Assembly: GCA_947494975.1 (NCBI GenBank)
Contig: CANLXA010000001.1
Location: 310,001-374,000 of the forward strand
Direction of reading: 5' to 3'
DNA: 64,000 nt
Source: an uncultured Roseicyclus sp.
GTDB taxonomy: Bacteria; Pseudomonadota; Alphaproteobacteria; Rhodobacterales; Rhodobacteraceae
Position numbers and translations under genes: made by a program. A model generated the notes under the pieces. It ran no database searches. It had not been told where the DNA came from and worked only from the letters and a program-made list of their open reading frames with translations. Below, piece by piece: positions 46,916-56,415 of this stretch. The stretch's first letter is position 1. Each line of letters starts with the position of its first letter.

Positions 46916-47866
46916 ATGGCCAAAGCCTTCGCCTCCCAAGGGGACATGACGGAAAAGACGATCACCTTCGACGAGGTGGGCGACGGGCTCTGGGCCTTCA
47001 CCGCCGAGGGGGACCCAAATTCCGGGGTCATCATCGGCGATGACAGCGTCATGATCGTGGAGGCGCAGGCCACGCCGCGGCTTGCGGGCAAGGTGATCGA
47101 GAAGGTCCGCTCGGTCACCGACAAGCCGATCTCGCATCTGGTGCTGACCCATTACCACGCCGTCCGCGTACTCGGCGCCTCGGCCTACAATGCCGATCAG
47201 ATCATCATGTCCGACGTGGCCCGCGCCATGGTCGTGGAGCGCGGGCAGGAGGATTGGGACAGCGAATTCCAACGCTTCCCCCGCCTTTTCGAAGGGCATG
47301 AAAGCATCCCCGGCCTCACCTGGCCGACCACGACCTTCTCCGACGCGATGACCGTCTATCTCGGCAACCGACGCGTGGATATCAAACATATCGGCCGGGC
47401 CCATACGGCGGGCGACGCCATCATCCACGTCCCCGACGCCAATGTCATGTTCACCGGCGACATCGTCGAAGACCACTCCGCCTGCTATTGCGGCGATGGC
47501 CATTTCGCCGATTGGGGCCATACGCTCGACGCCATCGCGGCCTATGACGTGGATGCCATCGCCCCGGGGCGCGGCGGCGCTTTGATCGGCAAGGACGCCG
47601 TGAACCGCGCCATCGCCTCGACCCGCGATTTCGTCGACAGCACCTACCGCCCCGCCGCCCGCGTCGCCGCCAAGAACGGCTCGCTCAAAGACGCCTGGGA
47701 TGCCGTCCGCGACGCGTGCGACCCCAAATTCGCCGACTACGCCATCTACGAACATTGCCTCCCCTTCAACGTCGCCCGGGCCTATGACGAGGCGCGCGGA
47801 CTGGACCATCCACGCATCTGGACCGACAAGCGCGATATCGAAATGTGGGAGCAATTGCAGGGCTAG
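46916..47866 (+). CDS. MBL-fold metallohydrolase with incomplete metal motif
   Basis: 316 residues of beta-lactamase fold. The hallmark HxHxDH reads H79-Y-H81-A-V-R84, so the second-site ligands D and H are lost; H in RAHTAGD and D in FTGDIVEDH are kept, allowing one metal. Such proteins are common near homogentisate genes in this group but uncharacterised. Its last 15 codons (TDKRDIEMWEQLQG) are duplicated in the remnant at 48364-48430. Confidence 0.8.
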   Translation: MAKAFASQGDMTEKTITFDEVGDGLWAFTAEGDPNSGVIIGDDSVMIVEAQATPRLAGKVIEKVRSVTDKPISHLVLTHYHAVRVLGASAYNADQIIMSDVARAMVVERGQEDWDSEFQRFPRLFEGHESIPGLTWPTTTFSDAMTVYLGNRRVDIKHIGRAHTAGDAIIHVPDANVMFTGDIVEDHSACYCGDGHFADWGHTLDAIAAYDVDAIAPGRGGALIGKDAVNRAIASTRDFVDSTYRPAARVAAKNGSLKDAWDAVRDACDPKFADYAIYEHCLPFNVARAYDEARGLDHPRIWTDKRDIEMWEQLQG

Positions 47867-47869
47867 AGC

Positions 47870-48208
47870 ATGATGAATGGTCTATGGATCGCTTTTACAG
47901 CTATTTTCGTGGGGCTTCTTTGCATCTCATTCTTCAATCTGTTCGCTTTGTTGTTGAGCTTGCAATCAAGGGTTCAGGAGGTCCGGCGAGAATATCGCTG
48001 GCGGGATTTTGAAACGTTGGGAGTACGCAGCTTCTTCCGCGTAGCTGCCTATTACAAGAACCGAAAATGGTGGCTGAAGGCCATTGGCTCTTTGCTCGTC
48101 GGGGTCCTGTCGCTCTTTGCGATGCTCGCCTTTTTGGAAAGCACACTGGGAGTGACGGATTATCCGTTTCAAACCTTTCCATCTTTGTCGCCTGCCTCTC
48201 CAGACTGA
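47870..48208 (+). CDS. Hypothetical two-helix membrane protein
   Basis: 112 residues with hydrophobic segments at about 6-29 and 70-90 and a basic, aromatic-rich loop between (YKNRKWWLKA). No family recognised. ATG-ATG start three bases after the MBL stop. Codon use is less GC-rich than neighbours, consistent with an inserted gene. It separates the MBL gene from the chimeric remnant. Confidence 0.5.
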   Translation: MMNGLWIAFTAIFVGLLCISFFNLFALLLSLQSRVQEVRREYRWRDFETLGVRSFFRVAAYYKNRKWWLKAIGSLLVGVLSLFAMLAFLESTLGVTDYPFQTFPSLSPASPD

Positions 48209-48249
48209 AATGGGCGACCGGAGTGCTTCAAACAACGGGAATACCTAAC

Positions 48250-48430
48250 ATGGTCGGCGCCACCTACGCCCTCGCCCACGAACTCTACCCCGGCGTGCCG
48301 GTCGCGGATCAATCCGCCGACGTACCTGCCTGCCGCCCCGTCATCATCGCCGTCGCCACCGGCCTCGCCCACCCCAGCATCCGGATCGACAGACAGAGAC
48401 ATCGAGATATGGGAGGCGTTGCAGGGATGA
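48250..48430 (+). pseudogene. Chimeric gene remnant: 5' end of the flavoprotein gene fused to the 3' end of the MBL gene
   Basis: From 48250 the sequence copies the start of the flavoprotein gene at 49153 (MVGATYALAHELYP against MVGATYALAHKLYP, then PVADQ and PVII), lacks the GxGxxG part, reaches VATG, and near 48364 switches to a degraded copy of the MBL gene end (GLAHPSIR against GLDHPRIW; then CGACAGAC...GAGATATGGGAGGCGTTGCAGGG and TGA at 48428-48430). This is what remains when a tandem copy of the MBL-flavoprotein pair suffers an internal deletion. Confidence 0.75.
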
Positions 48431-48431
48431 T

Positions 48432-49058
48432 CTACGACGTCTCTGATTTGCGCGCCGCCAGCGCCGTGGCGATATGGGCCACACCGGCAAAGGTGAGCTC
48501 GATGCCCAGGAACAGGCCCAGGATGCTCAGCGCCGCCTCGGGCAGCGTCGCGAAGATGAATACACCGAGCGCGGCGGTCACGACGCCCGAGGCGACGATC
48601 CAACCCCAGCCCTCGCGTTCCCTCATCTGCACGCCCAGCCACACGCGCAGGACGCCCATGGCAAGGAACAGCGACGCGATGGTCAGGGTCAGCGACAGCA
48701 GCCCCGCCAGCGGGTTGGCCCACAGCGCGATTGCAAAGACCACGGCCAGCAGCCCCGCAAACCCGCCCAGAAGGCGGCCTCCGGTCGTGCCGTCCTCGTT
48801 GCGGAAGGCCAGCCACATCGCGACGATACCGCCGATCAGGAACGCTGCGGCGATCAGGCTCTGGGCGATCAGGGAGGCGATGAAGGGGTTCAGGAACGCC
48901 ACGAAACCGCCGATCAGGTATATGACACCGGCGAAGGCCATCCATTTCCAGTTGAGGGACGGACGCGGGACAGGCCCGTCTTCCGCGCGCTCGAAATTGT
49001 CTTCCGGTGCTGTGGGTTCGGGCGCGCCGGTGCGTGGATCGAAGGTCGGCTCTGTCAT
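48432..49058 (-). CDS. HdeD family (DUF308) membrane protein
   Basis: 208 residues: a proline- and acid-rich cytoplasmic N-terminus of about 40 residues and then six hydrophobic helices in three similar pairs, as in HdeD acid-resistance proteins. Physiological role outside enterics is unclear. Opposite strand to the homogentisate operon and inserted between the chimeric remnant and the flavoprotein gene, so it may have moved in. Confidence 0.8.
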   Translation of the reverse strand: MTEPTFDPRTGAPEPTAPEDNFERAEDGPVPRPSLNWKWMAFAGVIYLIGGFVAFLNPFIASLIAQSLIAAAFLIGGIVAMWLAFRNEDGTTGGRLLGGFAGLLAVVFAIALWANPLAGLLSLTLTIASLFLAMGVLRVWLGVQMREREGWGWIVASGVVTAALGVFIFATLPEAALSILGLFLGIELTFAGVAHIATALAARKSETS

Positions 49059-49152
49059 GGGTATGCTCCGTCAGTCTGCGAAAACCTTACACTTGGAACG
49101 TGCCACGCCCCCGCCCGGTTCCGCACCCGCCCCCAGAACGGAGGTCTAACCC

Positions 49153-50778
49153 ATGGTCGGCGCCACCTACGCCCTCGCCCACAAACTCTATCCCTACGCG
49201 CCGGTCGCGGATCAGGCGGCTGACGTGGCCGTCCATCATCCCGTCATCATCATCGGCGGCGGGCCCATCGGTGTCGCCACCGGCATCGACCTCGCGCAGA
49301 AGGGCACGCCAGCGCTGATCCTCGATGACCATGACGGGGTCGGCATGGGCTCCCGCGCGATCTGTTTTGCCAAGCGGACCCTGGAGATCGCCGACCGCCT
49401 CGGTGCAGGCGCGGAGATGGTGGAGAAGGGCGTGGTCTGGAATGTGGGCCGTGTCTTTCACGGCGAGGGCGAGGTGTTCGATTTCAACCTCCTGCCCGAG
49501 GACGGCCACAGAAACCCCGCCTTCATCAACCTGCAGCAGCCCTATTTCGAAAAATTCTTGGTCGACGCCCTGCGCCGCGCGGAGGCGGAGGGCAAACCGA
49601 TCGAAATCCGCGGCCGCAATGTCGTGACCGGGATCCGTCAGGATGCCGACAAGGTCACGCTCAGCATCGACACGCCGGACGGCCCCTACACCCTCACCGC
49701 CGATTACGTCATCGCCTGCGACGGGGCCCGCTCCCCCACCCGCGACATGATGGGGCTGAGCTTCGATGGCCGCGTGTTCGAGGATAACTTCCTGATCGCC
49801 GACGTGAAGATGACGGCCGATTTCCCCACCGAACGCTGGTTCTGGTTCGAACCGCCGCTTGCCAACGCGCCGCAATCCGCGCTCCTGCACAAGCAGCCCG
49901 ACGATGTCTGGCGCATCGACTTTCAGCTGGGATGGGACATTGACCGCGAAGCAGAGCTCGACCCTGCGAAAATCCGCCAGCGCATCGATGAATTCCTGCC
50001 CGACGGCACGGCGTACGAGCTGGTCTGGACCTCCATCTACACGTTCCAATGCCGCCGCATGGAGCGCTTCCGCCATGGCCGGGTGATGTTCGCGGGCGAC
50101 GCCGCGCATCAGGTCTCGCCCTTCGGCGCGCGCGGCGCGAATTCCGGGATTCAGGACAGCGACAACCTCGCGTGGAAACTGGATCTGGTCCTCAGGAGCC
50201 TCGCCCCCGACACCCTGCTCGACACCTATCACGCCGAACGCGCCCACGGGGCCGACGAGAACATCCTGAACTCCACCCGCGCCACGGACTTCCTGACGCC
50301 GAAATCCGAAATGTCGAAGATCTTCCGCAATGCCGTGCTGACGCTGGCCAGGGATCATGCCTTTGCCCGCCCCATGGTCAATTCCGGCCGCCTCTCCGTG
50401 CCGTGCACCTATGACGGCCTGCCGCTGAACACGCCCGATGCCCTGACCGGCCCCGCCCGCACCCGCCCCGGCTCGCCGTGCCCCGACGCGCCGCTGGCCG
50501 ACGGCTTCTTGCTCGACCGCCTGCCGGGCTGCTTCACCCTGCTCGCCCTCGACACGGACCCGCCGGACATCACGGAGGTGGGCGGCATTCCGATCCGTAC
50601 GCTCCGCCTCCATGGCGCCGACCTCACCGATGCCCTGCGTGATCGCTACCTGGGTGACGCGCCGCACGCGCTCTACCTGATCCGCCCCGATCAGCATGTC
50701 GCGGCCCGCTGGCCCAACGCCGATGCCGCCACGATCACAACCGCCCTCAGCACCGCCACAGGCCAGCCATGCAACTGA
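49153..50778 (+). CDS. FAD-dependent aromatic hydroxylase, MhpA-like
   Basis: 541-residue class A flavin monooxygenase (FAD_binding_3). Visible are VIIIGGGPIGVATGIDLA (FAD Rossmann, about 31-48), DGARSPTR (DG motif) and GRVMFAGDAAHQVSPFGARG (GD motif) plus a C-terminal thioredoxin-like domain. The family hydroxylates phenolic acids such as 3-(3-hydroxyphenyl)propionate. In this context a hydroxylated phenylacetate or related entry to homogentisate is plausible but unproven. GGAGG precedes the ATG. Overlaps the DUF2783 gene. Confidence 0.85.
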   Translation: MVGATYALAHKLYPYAPVADQAADVAVHHPVIIIGGGPIGVATGIDLAQKGTPALILDDHDGVGMGSRAICFAKRTLEIADRLGAGAEMVEKGVVWNVGRVFHGEGEVFDFNLLPEDGHRNPAFINLQQPYFEKFLVDALRRAEAEGKPIEIRGRNVVTGIRQDADKVTLSIDTPDGPYTLTADYVIACDGARSPTRDMMGLSFDGRVFEDNFLIADVKMTADFPTERWFWFEPPLANAPQSALLHKQPDDVWRIDFQLGWDIDREAELDPAKIRQRIDEFLPDGTAYELVWTSIYTFQCRRMERFRHGRVMFAGDAAHQVSPFGARGANSGIQDSDNLAWKLDLVLRSLAPDTLLDTYHAERAHGADENILNSTRATDFLTPKSEMSKIFRNAVLTLARDHAFARPMVNSGRLSVPCTYDGLPLNTPDALTGPARTRPGSPCPDAPLADGFLLDRLPGCFTLLALDTDPPDITEVGGIPIRTLRLHGADLTDALRDRYLGDAPHALYLIRPDQHVAARWPNADAATITTALSTATGQPCN

Positions 50779-50951
50779 ACACTCAGCCGAACATCCCCGA
50801 TCCAGACGGCTTCTACGATGAGTTGCTCGCCGCCCATCAGGGCCTGACCAAGGATCAATCCGACGCGCTGAACGCGCGGCTCATCCTGATCCTCGCCAAC
50901 CATATCGGCGACCGGGACATCCTGCGCGAGGCGCTCAAGGCCGCCGGCTAA
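50769..50951 (+). CDS. DUF2783 family small protein
   Basis: 60 residues matching DUF2783 (LNTQPNIPDPDGFYDELLAA...LNARLILILANHIGD). These small helical proteins regularly accompany the flavin hydroxylase in proteobacteria, perhaps as a partner. It overlaps the hydroxylase end by 10 bp. Its TAA stop overlaps the convergent VOC stop. Confidence 0.82.
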   Translation: MQLNTQPNIPDPDGFYDELLAAHQGLTKDQSDALNARLILILANHIGDRDILREALKAAG

Positions 50952-51298
50952 AGATCGCGGAAAAACGTCAATTCGTGGCCATGCAGATCGGTCACCGCAA
51001 ACTGCCGCAGGCCCCACGGCGTATCGCCCAACGGCTCGGTGATACGGGCCCCGCGGGCGGACAGATCCGCCTCCGCCGCATCGACATCGGCACAGAAGAT
51101 CCACAGGACAACGGGCTGAATCGGCCCCGTCACCTCGCGCAGGAAAATCGCGCAATCGCCATGGGCCACGCCACCGATGCGCCCCCCCTCGTGGTGCCAT
51201 TTGATCTCGAACCCGAAATGGTCGCGGTAATAGGCCTGTGCCACGGGCACATCACGGACCGGCAGCGCCGGTGTGGCAGTGGCAAGAGAATACGTCAT
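50948..51298 (-). CDS. VOC-family (glyoxalase/bleomycin resistance) protein
   Basis: 116 residues with two beta-alpha-beta-beta-beta modules of the VOC fold. Readable segments are ALPVRDVPVAQAYYRDHFGF and the FAVTDLHGHELTFF ending, where a histidine-glutamate pair could bind metal. Substrate unknown. It follows iolB by 28 bp on the minus strand and might be read through from that operon. Confidence 0.75.
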   Translation of the reverse strand: MTYSLATATPALPVRDVPVAQAYYRDHFGFEIKWHHEGGRIGGVAHGDCAIFLREVTGPIQPVVLWIFCADVDAAEADLSARGARITEPLGDTPWGLRQFAVTDLHGHELTFFRDL

Positions 51299-51326
51299 GC
51301 CCCCAAGACTAACATATTGCCGCCCC

Positions 51327-52100
51327 TCACATCAGATGGGCAAAATCCGGATGCGCCGCAAAGCGCCATTTGCGCAGCGGCCCGGCCATGACGTTGAGAT
51401 AATACATCTCCACCCCGTAGGGCGTGCCGCAGGGATGATGCCCGCGCGGCACCAGCACCACATCGCCATCGGACACCGCCAGGGTTTCGTCCAGGCCGCC
51501 ATCCTCGGTAAACACCCGCTGCACGCCAAAGCCGGTGCCGGGGTTCAACCGGTGATAATAGGTCTCTTCCAGATAGGTGATGCGCGGGAAATCATCCTCG
51601 TCATGGCGGTGCGGCGCGTAGCTGCTCCAGTGACCGGCGGGCGTGAACACCTCCGTCACCAGCAGGCTGTCGGCCACGTCGCGGTCTTCCATGGCGATGT
51701 TGTGGATGTGGCGCAGATTGGTGCCCTCGCCCCGATCCACCATCTCGATCCCCTCCGGCCCCAAGGCCTGCGCAGGTCGGTCGCCGGAGCCGGGCGCGGA
51801 ACACACGGCCAGCACGCAATCGGTGACCGCTGTCACTTTCCACTCGCCCGGCTGATAGGCACAGGCTGGCGGCGTCTTCTCCCAGACGCTCATCCGCTCG
51901 CCCATCTCTCCTAGCCCATCGACAACCGCGCGGCCTTCGACCAGCACAAGGATCACTTCGCGCCCGGCCTCGCCGCCTGTCGCAACTTCACCGGGCGCCA
52001 GATGCCAGACGTCAAACCCGACATAGCTCCATCGGGCACTCTCGGGTGTGATGGCATGGACCTTGCCGGTTGATCCGTTCGGTTTGACAAGTAGATCCAT
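51327..52100 (-). CDS. iolB: 5-deoxy-glucuronate isomerase
   Basis: 257-residue two-domain cupin of the IolB family: opening KPNGSTGKVHAITPESARW, then the metal-binding PHRHDED and LEETYYHRLNP. It isomerises 5-deoxyglucuronate to 2-deoxy-5-keto-gluconate in inositol breakdown. ATG at 52100 overlaps the PhyH stop; the longer frame to 52613 lies in phyH. A second, divergent IolB-like gene starts at 63660. Confidence 0.9.
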   Translation of the reverse strand: MDLLVKPNGSTGKVHAITPESARWSYVGFDVWHLAPGEVATGGEAGREVILVLVEGRAVVDGLGEMGERMSVWEKTPPACAYQPGEWKVTAVTDCVLAVCSAPGSGDRPAQALGPEGIEMVDRGEGTNLRHIHNIAMEDRDVADSLLVTEVFTPAGHWSSYAPHRHDEDDFPRITYLEETYYHRLNPGTGFGVQRVFTEDGGLDETLAVSDGDVVLVPRGHHPCGTPYGVEMYYLNVMAGPLRKWRFAAHPDFAHLM

Positions 52101-53242
52101 CACATTCCCCGCCGCGCGATCTGCGCATCCAGTGCGGCGCTGAACGCCTCCGCGCTCATGCCCTCGGCCAAACCGCGCCGGAGCAGCGCCGCCATGCTCT
52201 CGGGGGCCAGCCCGCCCACCGGCGGGTCGGTGTCGAGGTTCGTGGGAAAGGCATAGCCCTCTGCCGTGCAGGCAATCGCCGCCGCGCGCCGATCCTCGGG
52301 CAAGTCGCCCATCACGTTGAAGATCAGCTTCGACATCCCGACCCGGTCCACCGACTCCATCGCGCGGCCAAAGGCCGAGGAGACCTGCAACAGGTTCGCC
52401 ATCCGGTGAATATCCTCCGACACGTTCGCCCCAGCCGCGTGAAAGAGCGCCGGGTTGAAGAACAAGCCATCGCCCTTCTCCAGCGGCAGTTGGATGCAAT
52501 GCGCCTCGAAATGCGCCGCGAATTCGGGACGGCGATAGGCCATATAGCCCGCCGCGAACATCTGACTGAACGGCAGAAGCTTCGTCGGCCCGCTCTCGAC
52601 CGGCATGTCGCAATGGGCCAGCGCGCCCTGCAATGTCATCACCTGGCTCAGATCATGGACATGGGCCGGGTACTTTGCCGCCACCTCCGCCGTCTGGAAT
52701 CCGAGGTGATAATCGCGATGCGCCACCTGCGCCTGCCCGCCGGGCCGCACGACGTTGACCTGCGCCGTCATCTGGAAATCCGGGCCCAGCCACGCCTCCG
52801 CCACCGCCGCCACGGCAGGCGCACCGTAATAGGCCGCATACCCCGCAGGATCCAGTTTGCAGTGCTTTTCCAGTGCGTTCCAGATCCGTGAATTGGCCCC
52901 TGCGGCGGCGAAGTGATCCGCCCCGCCGCCCTGCCCGGCCTCGTCCGCGATGATCCGCTCGAAGACCGCGCTGGCGGCGTCAATTGCCCGGTGATCCGGC
53001 TGCGCCTGTTTCAGCACCACCGCGCCCGCGGACTTGCCCAGAACCCAGGCCCATTCGGCCAGCAACTCGGACCGCCCGGGCCCCGCCAGGACATCCGCCA
53101 ACGCCGTCATATCGTAGATCGGCACGTTCTTCTCGACCCGATCCGTGAAGGACAGCTCCGACGCTTCGAGCCGCCGCGACGTCAGCTCTGCAAACTCCGC
53201 CAGCGAGCCGCTGTCGGAGGAGAAGTATCCCGTGTGCTTCAT
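52100..53242 (-). CDS. Phytanoyl-CoA dioxygenase (PhyH)-family Fe(II)/2-oxoglutarate oxygenase
   Basis: 380 residues, with the iron triad H175-R-D177 (AHRDYHLGF) and a distal histidine in LFHAAGAN, plus an arginine in IHRMANLL for 2-oxoglutarate. Family enzymes hydroxylate or oxidatively dealkylate many small molecules. It lies between the ABC ATPase and iolB in an inositol-uptake operon, so a substrate such as an O-methyl or acylated cyclitol is conceivable. Stop and start overlap with iolB by one base. Confidence 0.8.
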   Translation of the reverse strand: MKHTGYFSSDSGSLAEFAELTSRRLEASELSFTDRVEKNVPIYDMTALADVLAGPGRSELLAEWAWVLGKSAGAVVLKQAQPDHRAIDAASAVFERIIADEAGQGGGADHFAAAGANSRIWNALEKHCKLDPAGYAAYYGAPAVAAVAEAWLGPDFQMTAQVNVVRPGGQAQVAHRDYHLGFQTAEVAAKYPAHVHDLSQVMTLQGALAHCDMPVESGPTKLLPFSQMFAAGYMAYRRPEFAAHFEAHCIQLPLEKGDGLFFNPALFHAAGANVSEDIHRMANLLQVSSAFGRAMESVDRVGMSKLIFNVMGDLPEDRRAAAIACTAEGYAFPTNLDTDPPVGGLAPESMAALLRRGLAEGMSAEAFSAALDAQIARRGM

Positions 53243-53257
53243 TGGTCTGTTCCCTGT

Positions 53258-54025
53258 TCAGACAGTTCCGCCAAGCGAACCCTCAAGCTGCGCCATCTCC
53301 TGGCCACCGGCCATCAGGTCCTGCAACTCCTCTGGCGTGATCTCGCCCCGGGCGGCGGTGCCCAGCGTCTTGCCGCGGTTGAGCACGGTAAACCGATCCC
53401 CCACCGCCATGGCATGGCGCACATTGTGGGTGATGAAGACGACACCGATGCCGGATTTGCGCACCCGGTCGACGGTTGCCAGCACGTTGGAGGTCTGCCG
53501 CACGCCCAGCGCCGAGGTCGGCTCATCGAGGATCAGGACCTTCGCCCCAAAATAGACCGCGCGCGCAATCGCCACCGTCTGCCGCTCCCCGCCCGAAAGT
53601 GTGCCCACCGCCTGATCCGGTGAGCGCAGGTTGATCCCCATCTTCTTCATCTCGGACATGGTGGTGGAATTGGCCTTGTCGAAATCGATGAAGAAGCCTT
53701 TCTTCGGCTCCCGCCCCATCCAGAAATTCCGGGTGACGGACATCAGGGGGATCATCGCCAGGTCCTGGTAGACCGTGGCAATCCCCGCCTCCATCGCGTC
53801 GCGCGGGCTGGCGAAATTCATCTTCCTGCCCTCGAACATGATCTCGCCCGAGGTCGGTTTGTGCACCCCCGACATGGTCTTGATGAAGGTCGATTTCCCG
53901 GCGCCGTTATCCCCCAGAAGGCAGTGGCATTCCCCCGCCTTCACGTCGAACGACACACCGTTGAGCGCAATCACCGGGCCGAAATGCTTGGTGATATTCT
54001 CCATATGGACAATCGGATCGGCCAT
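53258..54025 (-). CDS. CUT2-type ABC transporter ATPase, single domain
   Basis: 255 residues with Walker [10 protein letters not shown], signature LSGGERQTV, Walker [12 protein letters not shown] and H-loop in FITHN. Unlike the two-domain ATPase at 15693 it is a half-size protein that must dimerise. ATG at 54025 overlaps the permease stop (TGATG). The longer frame to 54820 lies antisense in frame over the permease gene. Confidence 0.92.
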   Translation of the reverse strand: MADPIVHMENITKHFGPVIALNGVSFDVKAGECHCLLGDNGAGKSTFIKTMSGVHKPTSGEIMFEGRKMNFASPRDAMEAGIATVYQDLAMIPLMSVTRNFWMGREPKKGFFIDFDKANSTTMSEMKKMGINLRSPDQAVGTLSGGERQTVAIARAVYFGAKVLILDEPTSALGVRQTSNVLATVDRVRKSGIGVVFITHNVRHAMAVGDRFTVLNRGKTLGTAARGEITPEELQDLMAGGQEMAQLEGSLGGTV

Positions 54026-55170
54026 CAGCGCTCTCCCGTGATGATGCGGCGGATATAGGTGTTCAGGATCACCGCGAAGAGGAGGATCACCCCCAGGAAC
54101 ACCCGGAAGAGCGAGCTTTCCACATCGGCGAAGAACAGGCCCTGCTGCACCACCCCGAAGATCAGCGCGCCAAGGGCGGCACCCACGACCGAACCGTAGC
54201 CGCCGGTCAGAAGCGCGCCGCCGATCACCACGGCGATGATCGCCTCGAATTCCTTCAGGATGCCCCGGTCCGCCGCGGCGGATCCGAACTCGAACACCTG
54301 AACGCAGGCAAAGACCGTGGCGCAGAACGCCGTGGTCATGAACATGATGATCTTCACCCGGTCCACCGGCACGCCGACATAGCGCGCCGCCTGCGCGTCG
54401 CCGCCCACCGCGAAGATCCAGTTGCCGAAGCGTGTGCGCGTCAACACCACATGGCCGATGATGACCAGCACGAACGCCCAGACGATCAGCATCGGAATGC
54501 CCGAGATCACCGGCTCCCCCGCCCGCGTGCCGCGCGAAAACGTGTCGACCACGCCGATATCGGCGAGCCATCTGAACAGCCATCCGGCCAGATCGGTGTT
54601 GAACACCGCGGCCAGCCAATCGCCCTCCGCCGCCTCCTCGATCCCGCCGATGATCGTGCGGTTCTCGACGGTCTGCGGGATGAAGATGGTGAAGCCGCGC
54701 AAGATGAACAGGAAGGCCAGCGTCACGATGAAGCTTGGCAGGCCGGTGCGCACCACGATCACGCCGTTGATCGCGCCCACGCCCATGCAGATCGCGAAGG
54801 TGATCAGGATCGCCACCCACATGGGCCAGCCCCAGACCACGCCGAACATGGCGATGGAGATGCCCGCGAACCCGATCATCGAGCCCACCGACAGGTCGAA
54901 CTCGCCGGCCACCATCAACATGCAGGCGCCCACCGCGATGATCATGAACTGCGCGCTGATCTGGCTCCAGTTCATGATGCCCTGGGCGTTGAACATGCCG
55001 CTGTCACCGGCCAGCACACCGAAGAAGATGAACACCGCGATCACACCGACAATCCCGCCCAGTTCCGGCCGGATCAGCCATTGGCGCAAGCCGCCCGTCT
55101 TCTTGATGCGCTCGTCATCCGGCCCCCCGGCCGCCAATGCGCCGCCGTCGCCGTTCCCATTATCGCTCAT
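54025..55170 (-). CDS. CUT2-type ABC transporter permease
   Basis: 381-residue RbsC-type permease with 8-10 hydrophobic helices and the [17 protein letters not shown] motif. Longer than usual because of a periplasmic loop ([17 protein letters not shown]). It belongs to the inositol-type importer with SBP at 55291 and ATPase at 53258. Two hairpins lie between it and the SBP gene. Confidence 0.92.
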   Translation of the reverse strand: MSDNGNGDGGALAAGGPDDERIKKTGGLRQWLIRPELGGIVGVIAVFIFFGVLAGDSGMFNAQGIMNWSQISAQFMIIAVGACMLMVAGEFDLSVGSMIGFAGISIAMFGVVWGWPMWVAILITFAICMGVGAINGVIVVRTGLPSFIVTLAFLFILRGFTIFIPQTVENRTIIGGIEEAAEGDWLAAVFNTDLAGWLFRWLADIGVVDTFSRGTRAGEPVISGIPMLIVWAFVLVIIGHVVLTRTRFGNWIFAVGGDAQAARYVGVPVDRVKIIMFMTTAFCATVFACVQVFEFGSAAADRGILKEFEAIIAVVIGGALLTGGYGSVVGAALGALIFGVVQQGLFFADVESSLFRVFLGVILLFAVILNTYIRRIITGER

Positions 55171-55213
55171 CGCGCCGTCTCCCCCGTGGATGCGTGTCTC
55201 TTGAAAGAAAAGA

Positions 55214-55278
55214 GGCAGGCAACGTTTCCGCCGCCTGCCCCGAAGCTCAAAGCCGCGCGCAACCGATCACGCGCGGCT
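55214..55278 (-). terminator. Two tandem hairpins between binding-protein and permease genes
   Basis: Reading the minus strand from the binding-protein stop: AGCCGCGCG-N10-CGCGCGGCT (55278-55251), then GGCAGGC-N12-GCCTGCC (55239-55214) followed by TCTTTTCTTT. The second has a T-rich tail and may partially terminate transcription; the pair would give excess binding protein over permease. Confidence 0.65.
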
Positions 55279-55290
55279 CGGATCAAGCGA

Positions 55291-56238
55291 TCAGCGGTAC
55301 TCGCCGGCCAGGGCTTCCACCAGCTCAAGGCCATCGGCGGTGATGAAACCGGGGCCCGAGTTGATGTTGTTGCCCGGCAGGACGCCGTACCGGTGATAGT
55401 TCGTCAGAACCACAACCGGCAGATAGGCCTGCAGGAAGGGCTGCTGGTCGATGCCCCACTGGATCACGCCGTCACGGATACCCGCCACGATGTTTTCGCC
55501 CAGATCGAACGTGCCGAAATAGATGTCACCGGCCAGGCCAAGCTCTTCCAGCGCCAGGATGGTCGGGTCCGCCGAAGTCGGCCCGAGGGTCAGGATGCCA
55601 TCCGTGTCGGGATTGGCATTCAGATAGGCCATCACCCGGTTCTGGATTTCCTGCGGATCCTGGCCCGCGTCGATCATCGACTCGCCCAGTTCCACACCCA
55701 GACCGTCGGCAAAGCCCACGCAGCGCTCGGCCACGACGGGGTTGGAGATCACGTGGTTCACGCACAGGAAGCTGGTCACACCGTCACCCGCCGCGCGCTG
55801 ACCGGCGGCAAAGCCCGCGTCATATTCGGGTTGGCCCACATACATCAGGGCCCCCACGTCGCGCGCCTGTTCGGGCGTGCCGGAGTTCATGATGATCACG
55901 TCGATACCCGCATCCACCGCGGCACGGATCGAATCGCCCAGAACCGTTGGGTCGGCCAGCGTGGTGATGATGCCGTCGGGGCCCGAGGCCGCCGCCTGCT
56001 CGATGATGCGCGCCATATCGGCGATGTCGCCGGTGGGCGGGTTGCGATACTCAACCTCAACGCCCATCTGCTCGCCCGCAAGGGTCAGCGCGTTGCGGAT
56101 CGTGTTCCACCAGCTGTCGCTGTCAGGGGCGTGGCTGACGAGCACGTAGCGCTGGCTCTCATGGCCATCGGCCACGGCCATGAACGGCGTCGCGGCGACC
56201 AGTGCCGCTGCTGCAACCGTCTTCAGAAATGATTTCAT
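55291..56238 (-). CDS. CUT2-type ABC transporter periplasmic binding protein
   Basis: 315 residues with a signal peptide (MKSFLKTVAAAALVAATPFM, cut near AVA-DGH). Type I periplasmic-binding fold with segments PDGIITTLADPT and DVIIMNSGTPEQA like inositol/ribose binders. GGGAGG precedes the ATG at 56238; the extension to 57486 runs through the divergent LacI gene and is not coding. It is first in the minus-strand operon SBP, permease, ATPase, PhyH, IolB and lies next to a palindromic operator. Confidence 0.9.
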   Translation of the reverse strand: MKSFLKTVAAAALVAATPFMAVADGHESQRYVLVSHAPDSDSWWNTIRNALTLAGEQMGVEVEYRNPPTGDIADMARIIEQAAASGPDGIITTLADPTVLGDSIRAAVDAGIDVIIMNSGTPEQARDVGALMYVGQPEYDAGFAAGQRAAGDGVTSFLCVNHVISNPVVAERCVGFADGLGVELGESMIDAGQDPQEIQNRVMAYLNANPDTDGILTLGPTSADPTILALEELGLAGDIYFGTFDLGENIVAGIRDGVIQWGIDQQPFLQAYLPVVVLTNYHRYGVLPGNNINSGPGFITADGLELVEALAGEYR

Positions 56239-56321
56239 GATGTCCTCCCAATAGGTCTGACGGTGGATCGAATGCACACACACCGCCCACCTTGGGCAAA
56301 CCGTAGCGGTGATTCTGATTT

Positions 56322-56339
56322 TTTGCAACCGGTTGCAAA
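56322..56339. promoter_or_regulatory. LacI-type operator, copy A
   Basis: TTTGCAACCGGTTGCAAA, a perfect 18-bp palindrome centred on CG, in the 177-bp divergent gap between the ABC operon and the LacI gene. The 16-bp core recurs exactly at 60722-60737. Confidence 0.85.
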
Positions 56340-56415
56340 GCGCCGCGCGATTTCTCATGGTGCCCATCGGATCAAACCCCGATACTGGCTCGGAAATACC
56401 AAGGATGGGATAGGA

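Noticed and set aside
48067-49149. A 360-codon plus-strand frame passing through the chimeric remnant and antisense to HdeD
   Set aside because: Only the first part resembles a gene (flavoprotein start); beyond the remnant it is antisense to HdeD. Treated as a pseudogene remnant.
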